NCBI GenBank assembly: GCA_023078555.1
Contig: CM041202.1
Coordinates: forward strand, 3,282,022 to 3,346,021
DNA from: Ulva prolifera
Lineage: Eukaryota; Chlorophyta; Ulvophyceae; Ulvales; Ulvaceae
Length of the DNA: 64,000 nucleotides
Direction: 5' to 3'
Positions 35,701 to 48,273 of this stretch are shown piece by piece. A model generated the notes under the pieces. That model searched no databases, was not told the DNA's origin, and was given only the letters and a program-made list of their open reading frames with translations. The translations under genes were made by a program, and so were the position numbers. How positions within the stretch are numbered: the stretch's first letter is position 1; each line of letters starts with the position of its first letter.

Positions 35701-36619
35701 CACTCAGATGCGTGCACATCACAGTCCAGAGCTGTTTGTGGCCAAATCCAGGCGATACCAGAATGATTGCGTTCCTGATGCTAGCCATAGCAATGATGTC
35801 ACTGCCATGGCATACCACACCGATTGGGATGTGCCTGCCTCACAGCACAGCAAGCGACGTGTGTAGATCTGCAGACATTGGATCCATAAGGGCAGATGCT
35901 TGCATCAGGAGCGCTGCTTCTACCGCCACCCCCCGGACTCAGAAATGCCACCAGAGACCCAGGCGCTCCGGTACGCGCAGACACTACAACACCCCTCGGC
36001 CACAGACTGAAAGTATCTCAAGTCTGCACGAGATCAGCCTGCTTCACAGAGATGCCATCATATCATGGCCCACAGTGATGTCGCTTGTCCAGCCACATTA
36101 CCCGCCTTCAGGCGTGGAGGCCATGGCTGCATCCCCAAAGCCCACATGTACATCGCTGCAGCATGTTGCGGTCCTCATAGCCACGTGGCCATGCACGCTC
36201 AGGCAGGTAATCGTCTGCACTGCCTGCTTGGTGGCCTCTGCTGCTGCTGCTGCGGCACCCCGAGCTGTTTGCCTGGCACACATGCCCTTGTGTCGACAGT
36301 GCAGATGCATGTGGGCCCTGAGCGAGATGCTGTGCTGGCAACGATGGACCCGCTTCCGCCTTAGACACGCGGTCAGCCACGCTTAACGCGTAAGCACCAT
36401 CCCAGGTTGCACATCGGGCCTGTGTCGTTGCCCAAACCACATGCATACGCGCAACAGAACACCAGCGTTCGAGCGTGTGAGGATCGCTCTGCGCCCTCAA
36501 ACATGACTGATGCTACCCATCACTATGTGCTTTGAAAGCGAGCTGCCGTCACACACAAGGGCGCCCCGCCCCGTGGCGCTCGCGCACCCCGCCTCCTCAC
36601 CTTCCCGCAGCAGGCCGCA

Positions 36620-38687
36620 GCACACAGCGTGCAGAGCGGGCGCAGCTGTGCAGGGCGGCAGCGGCCGCCGCGGCGGCACGGCCGCGGCGGGCGGGCGCGC
36701 CCGGCACGGGCTTCCGCAACCGCGTGCGCTCCCGCCTGCGCTTCGCCGTGCTGCGCCACTGGCTGCTGTCCACGTTTGGCGCAGACGCGCTGGCGGCCGG
36801 CAGCGGCGTGGTGGACGTCGGCGGCGGCAGCGGCGACGCCGCGTTCGAGCTGAGCGCAGTCGCCGGCGTGGCCGCCACGATCGTGGACCCGCGGCGGCCA
36901 TGCATGTGGAAGTGCGTCAAGAAGCTCTCGGTGCGCCGCCGCGAGGGCCGCCTGCACCGAACTGGTCCATCCCATGCATCTCATGTAGTAGGCGGGCATA
37001 CACGAGGCAGCAAGACGAGTTGTTGGCCTGGCGGGAGGTGTTGCACATGCATGTGGCGATTGTGCTCCTGTGCCTTGCTTGCAGACCCGACGGTGCTTCC
37101 TGCCTCCACGACTCTGCCATTGTCACACACGTGCTGGTCATGCCCATGTGGCATCTGCACTTGCTCCATGCGATTCACGACTCTGTCATCCTGCATCCTC
37201 AGTATGTGGCTGAATAGATCGCGGTGAGGATTGACGGTGGCTAAGGGGTGCAGGCGGGCGTGTACCACCGGACGTCGCTCTTCGATGGCGGCCTGTCCAC
37301 CCCCGCAGCACACGCCGCAGCACACGCCGTGCCGCCGCAGCACGTCCGCATCGCCGTCACTCCCGCACTCATCCGCGCGCTCGCCGCCCTCGCAGCCACC
37401 TGCGCGTGCTGCGGCGCCGCCGGCACGCTGCGCATGCCGTGTTGCGACTCCGACGACACCCCGCCGGAAGCCAGCACGCCCGCTTCTCCAGCGGCGGAGA
37501 GCGCGGACATACGGGGGGCCTGTGGGGAATGCTGGGACGTGTGGGAAGAGTTCGTGCGCGTGCTGTGTGCTGAGGCGCGGCACGCTGAGGGCATCGTGTG
37601 GACGAAGCGTGGCTTGCAGGGCCACGAGGGGGCCGGGCTGCAGCCTGGAGGCGGGGACTTGTACGAGGAGGCCGCGGTGCCTGCCGGTGTGTGCCCGCCC
37701 CTCGCTGCCGCCGGGCCGAGCTCATGCACCGGCATGCAGCTGGTGGAGGCTGCGGCATGTGGCTAAGCACCCCGCTGCACTGCGACTGACTCCGTGGCAT
37801 TGGCCACGGCCCGCAGGACATTGTGATCGGGCCAAAGCGCCAGCAGCCGTGTTTGCGTGCCGTGGCACTTTGGCTCACCGGCACCTCTGGCCGCCGCTGC
37901 GCCGGCGCTGGGAAACGGGCCCAGGACCGCAGACACGCTGCAGGCTGTGGCGAGAACGGCATGTGTCACTGTACATCGGCGACGAGTCATCAGCACTGCA
38001 AAAATGCTGCGTGACCCCGGCGTTCACAGTCTCGCGGGTGTTGGGCCTGCCAGCTCCGTGGCCGGCGTTTGTTAGGATGCTCTGATGCCCTGCATCGCAC
38101 GCACCCTCTTCCGCATGTCGATGAAAAGCGCAAAACGCGCACATGCACGCACGCAGCGCATCGTCCAGCTGCCATCGCAAGCGCTCGCGTTGCCCGGTGA
38201 TTTGCGCTCGTGCTCGGCCATACAAGCATCCGCATTCTTGCAATCTCATCTGCTCCTCCAGCTGCCGCCGTCCCACCCCGTCCTGCGCTGTGCAGACCTC
38301 GCCGCGGGCCTGCCCGGCCCCCACGCCATCCCCGCCGACCGCCTGCCGCAGCTCGTGCGCGGCCGCGACATCACCGCCACCCCCCGCCGCGTCGCCGCCA
38401 CGCTCCTCTCCTGCTCGCTCCTCCTCGGCCTCCACCCTGACCAGGCGCTCGGGCCGACCCTGGAGCTCGCGGCCGCCCTGCGCAAGCCCTTCGCGGTGGT
38501 CCCGTGCTGCGTGTACGCGGCCGACTTCCCGCGCCGGCGCCTGCGCGGCGGCACGGCGGTGCGCTCGTACGAGCAGCTGCTGCAGTGGGTCGGGGAGTGG
38601 CCGGGGGCGCGGCGGTGCGAGCTGCCGTTCAGCGGCCGCAACGTCGCCTTCTATTCTGCTGACATGGCTCGGCCGGCAGCGCCGTAG
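36620..38687 (+). CDS. SAM-dependent methyltransferase-like protein of an uncharacterised eukaryotic family
   Basis: Exons: about 36620-36930, 37254 to about 37744, and 38262-38687, consistent with phase 0 junctions. The first carries the basic helix FRNRVRSRLRFAVLRHWLLS and a Rossmann motif I, GVVDVGGGSGDAAFEL, followed by the acidic strand end ATIVDPRR. This is the usual S-adenosylmethionine site. The last has LLLGLHPDQALGPTLELA, then KPFAVVPCCVYAADFPRR, SYEQLLQW and a C-terminal strand LPFSGRNVAFYS. I recall this HPDQA...PFAVVPCC order in uncharacterised proteins of algae, oomycetes and fungi; the substrate is unknown. The middle exon is low-complexity and its 3' limit approximate. The start is not determined because the 5' side is Arg/Ala-rich and open in all frames. 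Confidence 0.72.
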
Positions 38688-40950
38688 CGCAGCAGCTGTG
38701 CCAGCATGCTGCCCTGCGACATATGCATGGCCCGTGCGGTGTAGCATGCTGCGGCTGTGCACACTGTGGAGCACTGCGGGTCAGTGCGTGCGCTGGACGA
38801 TGGGTACTTTGTGAGGTCAGCAGGCACGGCCAGCTGCCTTGATGTGTGTTATGTGTAAGAGAACAAGTCTCTGCATAGCGTAACAGTTTGTGTCACGTTG
38901 CACACGGGCGTGCAGTGGGACAAGGTGCATAGGCAAGTCCAGCCCTTGGCACCGTACCAAAGAGATCAAGCAGACCAGCTTCAAGCAAGACATGACGATT
39001 TCAGAACCTGCCATTTACACAAACCTCAAAACACACACCCGCAAGCACAAATCGTAATATGAAGCAGTTTCAACTTGGAAACATCGGTCCATCCAGGCGG
39101 GCATCGGCGGCCGTGCGACGCTTCACCCAGGCCTACCTGACACAGCGCCACTGCCTCCTACACTGCTACGTTGTGAGATGTGCTGCTGCTTGAGCCACTT
39201 GCAGTCACTGTGGCCGTCCAGCGGCGAGGTGATCGCCGTGGGCGTGCTGTCATTCAGGTGTGGGGAGCATGTGTTGGTGTGCCAGTCAGCGCCAGTCAGC
39301 GCCAGTCAGCTGTGAGCACTGCATGGGCAGGCTGTACGTTGCACTGCTTCTGCCCGCGACTGGCGCATGGTGACGTCCTCAGGGCTGCTGGAATACAGTG
39401 ATGCCCGGTTCAAGCATGTTTTGACAAGATTGCCATTGAATTTCAGCATGACCAGGAATTGCAATCTCTGTCCAGAAAGAGTTCATGGACTCAATTTTGT
39501 CAGACCGGGCTGCGGTTCGAACTTTCACTGAGCGCAGGTGGTCTATTTCCACAATGCACAGACTGGATCAGCATGGTTTCAAACCTAAAACAAACTCATG
39601 TCTCAGGAGCTGTCTCAACGTCCTACACTGTGTAATTTTGGTGCTCTCCTCGAACTGTGGTTGTTGTCTTTCACACAAGGAATGAGCAGGGGCCATTGCA
39701 ACGGCCTCACGGCAAACACAACTCACTGGTACACGGTAGCGTACACACATTGGAAGCCAATCCATGTTAAATGCCCCAGACCGCTTTGATAAGGCCACTC
39801 TGCATCACAATCAATCACACCACTTCATTGTTCAGCGGCGCCAGTATGTGATTACCATGCAGCAGGGGCCCCAATCCTCACAGAGATTATGTGAAGTGGC
39901 ACGCCAGTAGCAAGCTGTGTATGCGTGTTTGGGACAATCTGCAGTGATCTGTCTACTCATCGACCATCATCGACCAAGCTATCCAGTTGACATTGCAGAG
40001 TGCTGAGAATGCTATGTCTCGTGAAGAGTTCGCTTCGAGGAGACATTTGATGTCACTGATGCGAGGCAGATGCCCATCGCTTGAAGAGGCTGAGCTGTGT
40101 TGGCCATGTGCTCATGGGTCAAGGCAATTTATGTTATATGTATAGCACAGTTGCAAGCAAGATGAACTAGATAATTGGCAGAGTAGGATCCTCGTGCCTC
40201 GAGGGCATGGCTGTGGTCAATGGGTCCATCGGAATAGTTCACTTACAACGCTGCATTTGGAGCGATTAACTTGTGTTTGGTTGCACCTTGACAACTGACC
40301 GATTCAACATTGAGACGACGCAGCATAGACACGTGAACTATGTCAGATTGAATCATTCACGTTACAAAGGAACTCAATGCTTTATGTTCACGTTTTCTAC
40401 ACGTGGTAATTCGGGATCTGAGCACAGTAATTTGCAGCCCTAGACAGGCTCACACTGTCGCACCCAAGTTCAGCTCAACTTCCCCATCAACTGTTCTGGA
40501 AGGCCAGCCCCTCGCGGCAGTCGCTATCCAAATCCAGTGCAGATGCTATCCAGTGCACAATGCTTTGACCGGTGACAACAAACTCAAGAGAAAACAAACC
40601 ATAAACTCTGTCAGCATCGTACAATGCTCAGCCCGTTGGTCAGATATACGCCGGTCTTCACATGCAGGGGGGCGGCGACCCACACTTGTCATCAAAGTCA
40701 TCACAGCTTCGACCTATGGTCTGTCAACACGCCTAGCCCAGCACCCACAGCAGGCCGCGGCGCTTGAGAAAAAGCAGGTGAGCACGAACGGTCAAATGAG
40801 GACAGGCAAGCGCTGCGGTGGGCAGCACAGGCAACGTGGCCACCACCGTGGCAGCCAAGCCCGTCTTCCAGGTTCAGGCAGCAGGCAGCGTCTGCTGCCG
40901 GTGAGTTATTGCGGCACCGCCGTTGGGCCGTGGCACGCAGCCCTGCTGCA
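38688..40950. other. Gene-free stretch
   Basis: No coding exon recognised on either strand. Base composition drops and frames are short. Three GCCAGTCAGC units are repeated in tandem at about 39281-39311. From 40400 a long plus-strand frame begins, but it is antisense to the gene at 42764-40951 and is rejected. Confidence 0.6.
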
Positions 40951-42764
40951 TCACCACCACTCCGCCAACAGCTTCTGCGCCTCCCCCTTGCTCGGCAGCG
41001 TCACGCCGTCATACGCCGTCGCAGCGCTCCACAGCCACTGCGGCCCGTCAATCAGCACGACCGCCGCCGCCACCTCCTCATACCCCGGCAGCCGCAACCC
41101 CCCAGCCCCCGCGCGCTCCCACAGCTCCCGGAACGACCCCAAGCCGTTCATCGCCATCACCAGCCGCAGCGTCGGCGCGCCGACGACGCCAAAGTTGTGC
41201 ACGTCGAACCCTGAGAACACGCCGTCGGTGTGCACAAACACCGCGTCCGCGCCGGCACCCTCCGGCGACGCGGCCGTCACCCCCCGGTCGCGCACCAGCA
41301 CGTCCGTCCCCCCCTCCGCCCGGTCACTCACCGCCGCGACGTGCACATACGCCGGCCCGTCCGGCCAGTTCCGGTCGATGTTCCCAACGCTCACGACGGT
41401 CAGGGTTTCGCGCATGTACCCCTCCACCGCGTCGAGCGCGTCGTCCGCGGCCACGGTGCCATGCTCCTCGAGGAACGCGGCCACGGCCGCCGCCTTGTAC
41501 TGCCGCAGCGCGCCGCTGACCTCGGCGGTCGAGCGGCTGTACGGCATCAGCACGAGCGGCTTCCGCGCCGCCTCGTTGCGGCGCAGCAGCTCCACCACGC
41601 TGTCCTGCAGCAGCGGCCGCGCGAAGCCCAACGCGGAGAGCTGCGCCTCGATGGAGTCGCGCTGCCGAGGCCGGAGCACGGCGCGGCCGCCTGCGATCGT
41701 CGGCATCACGTTTGCGCTCTCGAGGGCGGCGCGGTTGGCCTCGATGAAGCCGATGAGGGCCGGGGTGGTGGCGACCTCGACTTCGCCCTGGTCCATGTCG
41801 GTGCCGAGGTGCAGCTGGGCCATCGGCCGCTGCAGCACCTGCAATCAATGCGCGGCTGATGATGCGTTGCGGAAGCAATCGCGAGGCGCGGACTTCAGGA
41901 ATCGTTCCTACGCATACGGGCGGCCATGCATTCTGTGCGTTTGCAGATGGCAGACGGCTCCAGTGCTGCTCGGCAGCGCGATCACGGGACGGACATCGAC
42001 CACTTCCCTCAGGCGTGCAGAGTCACCCGCGTCTCCTAACCGCATAATGTTGTGAACTGTGAAGCAGGCTGGGCAGCGTTCATACGCGAGTCGTTGCACC
42101 GTGCGCTGCGGCCACATGCATGGACTTGTCCGGGGCACACCCGCACGTAGTGCTCGAGGCGGAACGGCGTCGTGTGCTCGTTTTCCCAGCCCGCCTTCGT
42201 CATGTGCAGCGTATTGAGCCCTGGGGCAAACACCACCACCTCCCGCTGACCGCGCGCGTCTTCATACCCCTCCGGTCGCGTCTCTAGGTGCTTGCGCACA
42301 AACCCCAGCATGTCCTCCACGCCCGCGACGTCACTGAACCGCGCCGCGGCGCCGTCACCGCGGGGGATCGTGAAGTGGCCGCAGAAGCCTTCGTCGTAGG
42401 TGGTGGTGAAGGCCATGGCGGTGAGCGCGGGGTCTGGAGGGGCCGCGGAGGAGTACTCGATGTCATCAGGGAGCATCGGGCCGAAGAGCTCGCGCATGCG
42501 CAGCACGGCGGCGGCCACTCCACCGGGGAGCGAGAGGAGGGCGGGCAGGAGCGCGTCGCGCAGGTCGGGGGGGTTCGGGGCGGACGTGCCGGGGGTGTTG
42601 CCGGGGGAGGGGCGCTGGCGGCGGCCGCGGCGGTCCTCCCGGCGGCCGTCGCCATCTTCGCGGCGGTCGCGGCGTGCACGTGGCCGGCGGCTCGCGCGGT
42701 GGCGCGGGCTGCGGGCGCGCACAGGTGTGCCGGAGGGAGCGGCGGTGGCTGTGGAGCCGCTCAT
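40951..42764 (-). CDS. Unrecognised two-exon protein, paralogue B of an inverted pair
   Basis: Exon 1 is 42764-42141 (start MSGSTATAAPSG) and exon 2 is 41838-40951; the junction is phase 0 (HYVR|VLQRPMAQ) and the product is 503 residues. It matches the protein at 21933-23742 along nearly its whole length: MAFTTTYDEGFCGHF is identical, followed by LNTLHM-KAGW, QRPMAQ-HLGTDMDQG, LVLMPYSRS and NWPDGPAYVH-type blocks. The intron lies at the same place. The amino end differs and is more basic (Arg/Asp-rich, DRREDGDGRREDRRGRRQR). Conservation is concentrated in exon-internal blocks while leader and intron differ, so this is a functional duplication rather than a recent copy. Function unknown; see the partner entry for the fold conjecture. 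Confidence 0.82.
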
Positions 42765-44522
42765 CGGGGGGAGGTGCAGTGGGTGTGCTGTGTGCTGCGC
42801 GCTGTAGGGAGGGGCTTGGGCTCCTGCAGAGGCAGCGACCGCGTGTTGAGGCGGCAGTGGCCACAAGTCGGCCTGATGGCTCAGAGGTTCCATAAGCCTG
42901 CGGCTGTGAAGCACAAGCTCGGAGGATGTGGGGCGTGAGACAGCGGGGCAGTGAGGCGTGCTGGGCATGGCAGAAGGATGAGCACATATCACGTGGCAAG
43001 TTTCACACAGGGTCGACAGGATGAGCTGTGGAGAGTAAGCATGTGCAGCGATGTAGCTGACGTCAACACGGGAGGAAGTAGGCCTGGAGAGGCTGGCCCA
43101 GGGTGGCACATGTAGCAGCTGCGTCCGTGTGTGAGAAGGACAAAGCGGGCGAGGCAGGTAGCACTGCTGGCAACAACCAGGGGAACCGCACACCCAGGCA
43201 ACCAGCAGCAGCAACACGCTGAGTCGTGTGTGACAAAAAGACTATATCGGACTGGCAGGTGGCTGAGTTTTATGTTGGAGTGAATGTTCCATGACGCGAC
43301 AAACTTTCTCCAACTGAAGGTAGAGTCTGAGATACAGCTGACTCAGCATGCTATTCCTGGCACGTCTCGAAGGGCATTGCAGTCCAACCGCACTTCCGAA
43401 GCAGTCAGTCATCACGCAGGATTCCACTTCACTGAAAACAGTCGCATTTGCACTGATGATCGAATCATCATAGCGAAGTGCTAGTGGCCTGCAGCGGCTG
43501 TTGACCGGTATGCAGCATCGATATCGGGTCGATACGGCTCATGGATCACGCTTGCTCCAGCACCCCCACACATTAGCAAGCACACGCAAGGAACATCTAC
43601 AAGCATGAGTTTCACATACATTTGCTCATGCCCACTGTGGACTATACGTACAGTTGACTTGGCCGTCTTCAGCACATGTTTGTGTGTGTGTGTGAGCCAT
43701 TACATGTACCTCGAGATATGTGCGAGGGAAGAACACATGGAGAGTGCGTACCTGTATCGGGAAAACTGTTGCAGGATTGGCTGTGAAAGATATCACTGAG
43801 GTCGAAATGGACATCAGGTGTGCTTTAAATCATAGCAGTTCTAAGTCTGAAAAGCGTCTCCAGGTGCGCCGGCATAGGATGCATGCGGTGAACTCGCAGG
43901 TCCGTGAGACATGGAACTCGGCAGATGATGGGAAGTCAGACCACGTGGAGCGCGGCCCGAACGCCAGCTAGGTCCACGATGCTTTCGCACAAAGCCCTTG
44001 CATGACTGCTGTAGTGAAAGTAGAATTAAAAGCAATAAGAAAGTTATGCGTGCAGACTGCAGGTTGCACCAGAGACCGCACAAGCGCAACATGTAGTTCC
44101 ACCACCAGCCAGATGTGGGTCGCACAGTTGGAGACTTGATGACTATATCTGACATTGCCGCGCGCAGAGTCTTATCCAACCACGTGCACTTCCCGGCCTG
44201 TAGGCGATTTAGCAGCATTGGCCTGGCCGTCGAAAGGATCGCATACACGAGGTCATCAGCATCCACGAAGGATTTCGGAACTTCGTTCTGGTACACCAGA
44301 TATGCAGCAAGAGGCGTCACTAGGTTGACATGCACCACGCGGCACTGTTAACTGATATTGTCAATGCCATGAACACAACTATGTAACTGGCTGCTCGTCC
44401 TCCAAAGCATCCACGTTGTGACACACAGTGTGACTCATCATACACTCTAGACCAGGAGAACCAGCAGCGCTACGTGACAGGCAGTCCTGGGAATCCAGCC
44501 CAACAGCTGGATCCTGAAATTC
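42765..44522. other. Spacer between paralogue B and the ATP synthase gene
   Basis: A minus-strand frame at about 44338-43841 contains SFVDADDLVYAILSTARPML and a hydrophobic run (ITFLLLLILLSL). It begins without a clear ATG and has no family I know, so no gene is called. A short GT run is at 43680-43692. Confidence 0.4.
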
Positions 44523-46009
44523 TTACTCAACACGCTGAATACCAGCAGCTGAAAGACTAGCGTAGAACTCATTCTGGAGGGTGCTGTAGGAACAGTCCAC
44601 GATGGTGTCGCCCAAATTGTAGACAACGCCGCCGCCGATAGACGGGTCAACCTTGACATTGAAAGTCACCTTCTCAGTCTGTCCGATAATGCCCTTGGCC
44701 ATCATGTCTTGCACTGCAGCAAGCACACATTGTTGCAACGGTCCCATGCATCAGAGTGCATGGACCTGTCAGCCCAACCCGTGTCCTAAATGCTGGTGCA
44801 GGGGCCACAAGTCTACGAACATACGCCTGCAGTATGTCGGTGCCACTCACATAGGAAAAACGCATGTATGCTGTCAATATCTGCCTTGCTTGAGAATCGT
44901 CAGCGAAAAGTCAGCGAGCATGCAAGTCACCATTGGACTGACGGTTCGGAACGCACGGAGCATGGCCTTCTTGCTGTCCACCTCTGCAGCCGGCTCTTGC
45001 GACGCCAGTGTAATTTCAACTGCGCGGCCGCTTGAAGCTGATGGTCCCTCCAGAATCTCCAGATATGAGTACACAACCGGTACGATACTGGCAGTCTCGC
45101 CCACATCAGAGAGCTGAGCCATGACATTTCTAAGGGCCTGCATTGCAATATGGCTGTAAGCACACTGCGAACCTCACATTCACAGCGTAGCCGATGCTGA
45201 AGGTCTGACATGGTGTCGATACATGTGTACATGGCTGAGACCTTTGAAGCAGCTGCATGAAACAGAAGTACATCACCGAGTGAGCAGAGTTCACAGCAGC
45301 GTACCCCATGCATGTTCTTGAATTCCTCTTCTTCCATCAGAGATCTAAAAAGTTCATTCTGCGACCGTTTGCCCATGAATGGAAGGGCGTCCTTCAGTTT
45401 GCCTTCGAAAGGGGAATCAGCATCAGGGCTAGCATCTTCCAGCAGGTCGACAATCTGGACAATCAAGCTTCTTGCGACCAGAGCATGCAACAGTTGCATG
45501 ATGAAGGATCACCATATGCACATCAACAGCCCCCAAAAGCATGCAAACGTATACCCAGAATCAAGCAGGCCAGATGTCACTCACCTTCAGAACATCCTGT
45601 TTCAAAGAATCCTGATTCTTTCCGGCTTCTTTATGCATCTGCTTGGCAAGGAATCCATAGACGTCAGCTCCAGCAAGGTCATCTTCTGCGTCTGTGGTTG
45701 CTGCCTGCACAGCTCCGATGCTAGTTGGGCGAGAAAACAGATCGAGATTCTGTGCCGAACGATGAATTCCATGTGGTAGCAGACTCGCAGCAGAAGTGAA
45801 ACAAATAACGGAAAATTTCTTATCTCACCTTGTCTGCAAAGCTGCGCGCGGCACGCGAGCTTGATACCGCCAACCCCGGAGCCTGTACCAAACATGACAC
45901 TCCTTAGCCTGGCGCGGACAGAGCCAGAGCAGTCACCAGCACACAGACGTACCGATGGCAGCTGAAATGCCGATGCCAAGCGGGCTGCGCCTTGCATGCA
46001 GCGCAACAT
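44523..46009 (-). CDS. ATP5PO: Mitochondrial ATP synthase OSCP (subunit delta/O)
   Basis: Peripheral-stalk subunit joining F1 to the stator of mitochondrial ATP synthase. Six exons keep phase: 46009-45953, 45882-45829, 45704-45585, 45454-45305, 45137-44939 and 44713-44523, giving 256 residues. The first two exons make an Arg/Ala/Ser-rich presequence (MLRCMQGAARLASAFQLPS, then AVSSSRAARSFADK), typical of matrix import. The C-terminal strand pair VTFNVKVDPSIGGGVVYNLG is the OSCP/delta signature (compare VDPSIxGGxxVxxGD). Helix KKAMLRAFRTV|MQDMMAKG aligns with the OSCP segment before it. The donor after 44939 is a weak GTCC, so that boundary may be slightly off. The N-terminal helical domain is diverged from animal and plant OSCP. 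It shares a 345-base upstream region with the B12D-like gene. Confidence 0.85.
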
Positions 46010-46354
46010 GATGACAGGCTCGAAGACTCAACACGAACAATGAGAACAGAAGATCGAACAGGCCAGACAACGTGGTACAAACAGATCGTTGATGGGTTGC
46101 CGTACCACTACCAAGCAGGCCTCGTGACTTCATACACCTGAAGTTCGGTTGTGGCGACATGGTCGAGTCGCAAACACAGAGAGGAACATGCAAGCCGTCC
46201 CCCACGGCCTGCAGGGCCGAGTCATGGCGGCAAAGCCATGAGCAGTAAGGCATGCGCCAAAGCAGTACAGCACAAATCGTTTCGCGCTGCCGTATACTGC
46301 CCTACCTGCTGTGCGTGTCTCGCGTTCTCCTCCCCCCAAATTTTCACGCCTAAA
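46010..46354. promoter_or_regulatory. Shared divergent promoter region, OSCP / B12D-like
   Basis: The two start codons, 46009 (-) and 46355 (+), are only 345 bases apart and both proteins are mitochondrial. The spacer has no coding potential. No TATA box is evident. Co-regulation is inferred from arrangement only. Confidence 0.6.
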
Positions 46355-47049
46355 ATGGGTGGTGCTGGTGCTGTATGGAACGTGGCTGCTGTTTATCCTC
46401 TATGGGCTACAATGGCAGTTGGTGCAGGTAAGTCTTGCCTGTTTTTGTTTTAATCAGCGTTGCGGATGCCGAGCATAGCCATCTGGTTCTTGCACCATCA
46501 AGTTGCGGACAAGTGTAGTAATCATGATGGCCTATTGCTCATGTAGGTGTTTTTGTTGGGCGCGTTGTCCAATGGGTGGGCTACGACCAGGATATCCAGG
46601 TACGCACACCGTCGACGACCAGAGGTTATAGCTCCTACGCCTGTTGTGAAAGCAGTGACGAGCTACGCACGTCCAAATGTAGTAGATGCACTCTCGATTT
46701 GAGTATGCGCTTCCGAAACCAATCTTTGTGGCCCCGTGGTTTTTTTGTCCCTCCAAGATCTCGTCGTCGCATCATCGCAGTGGTCGTGCCCATAGCAATT
46801 CGCCCAGGAAAGCTGGGCAAGAATGCCAAAAAAACTGATGATTGATAATCCGGAGCTTCATATTTTCAAGTCGCCGTTTTGCTACAGGTGTACCACGCTC
46901 ACAGGAAGGCTGATCCCGCAGACTCCGACTTCCTGGACCAGCATGGTCCTGCGTACTTTAACCACCCCCTCAGGAAGTGGCTTCACGCTCGTCCTTCACC
47001 TCTCATTTTCCCAGAACCTTCCGCCATTGATCCTGTTGATGAGGAATAA
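46355..47049 (+). CDS. B12D / NADH dehydrogenase MLRQ (NDUFA4)-like small mitochondrial protein
   Basis: Three exons, 46355-46427, 46547-46599 and 46888-47049, in exact phase, give 95 residues. This fits the family, which is about 80-95 residues long. It opens MGGAGAVWNVAAVYPLWATM and has one membrane span (YPLWATMAVGAGVFVGRVVQ), the place and pattern of the single helix in plant B12D and NDUFA4 proteins. A charged C-terminal tail follows (HAHRKADPADSDFLDQHG, HPLRKWLHAR). These proteins associate with respiratory complexes in the inner membrane; in plants B12D is linked to hypoxia and germination. All splice sites are GT-AG. Confidence 0.82.
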
Positions 47050-48273
47050 GGATTTCCTCGCTCCCACCCTCCCAACCAACACTCTGGAGCCAGGTCAGCC
47101 GGGGCTGACTACTGCGCACACATTTTCAGACACCGTTTAGTACATGGTGTTCATTCATTTTGAACGCTTGCCGCCCGCGGCGTGAGTTGTAACCCGGCAA
47201 TGCATGCATGTGATTCGAGAATTGCTTTCAAACATTGTCAGATTACAAAAATCAGAGAGAAAAAAAAATCTTCACCGACAACAGTAAGCTACCGAGGAGG
47301 GCCTTAGTGTATGCTCTCCTCCCTGTGGCATCTATGGTCAGCCTATGGTGCTCATGGCACTGTGCGCACATCAATTCAGTTGAGCTCCATGACCTGCATT
47401 GCAATCGATCTGAATAGGATTTGCTTCAAGACAGAGCTACGTCTTGTGGGAAACAACACGATTTCACAAGTATGGCGTGAGCAGTATGCTTGAGAAATAC
47501 AAAGACTTCCTTCGGTATGACAGTAGATCAAACAAATCTGATCATAATTTTGGATAGCAGCACAGTAGAGTATGATTGTCACAGGAAGCCGACACCGCTA
47601 CTGCAGCCCGGAATTGCTGCACCAGCTCTGCATGGGGCAACCGACGGGCAGGATGAAGGAGAAATGCTGCTGTGAAAAATATTTCCCTGGAAATCTGTGT
47701 GTGACTTCTGCGCGGTGTAGAGTACTCTGGCCCACCTGAACACGTAAGTATAGGCAGAGATGCTGCGACCATGTCACCTCCGGCCGTTGTACGCCCGTGG
47801 AGATGTCCGCCGCCGTTCATCTGTACGCCTGTGGTCCTCATGCCAAGAAGCGCCCCCCCGGGACTGATGCGGCGGTGCTGGGTACCTGCTTGGAGGGCTG
47901 CGTGAACGGCTGTGAGGGGATCGCCTCCGCCTGCAAGGCAATTTCAGCGATCAATGTCGGCGCAACCCCATCCTTGGCTTTCACACCTGTCTTGCATTAC
48001 GGCATACACCTGCATGCCTTCATTCCAGTCCCATCTGCTGCACAAGCACTGTGATAGCGTCTTAGCCCCCGATCCTCCGGCTGAGCCTGCCGTGAAGCGG
48101 AGCACATTCCATCCTCTGCCGGGTAGCATGATCCCTAGCACTCAGGCTGGCCAGGTAACGCGCGGCGCCCGTACCCGCATTGTCCTCTCTGTCTTGCTGT
48201 GGCCACCTCAGCGGGGAACCGCATGCCGAGAGCAGGTCGAGGGACCGCACCATCTCCGACTGGCACCGCCTCA
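47050..48273. other. Spacer with a possible small exon
   Basis: A plus-strand frame at 47797-48054 reads MSAAVHLYACGPHAKKRPPG and then a cysteine-rich stretch (TCLEGCVNGCEGIASACKA). It looks protein-like, but I cannot link it to other exons or a family. Otherwise only AT-richer sequence, including an A8 run at 47263. Confidence 0.3.

Noticed and set aside
35439-36386. 315-codon plus-strand frame continuing the zinc-finger exon
   Set aside because: Beyond about 35.7 kb the translation is compositionally random with many Cys/His/Trp and no domain, and the region is not GC-rich like other exons; treated as chance.
40403-42055. 550-codon open frame on the plus strand
   Set aside because: Antisense to paralogue B; its second half is low-complexity Ser/Arg/Pro, and the minus-strand protein is confirmed by its paralogue.
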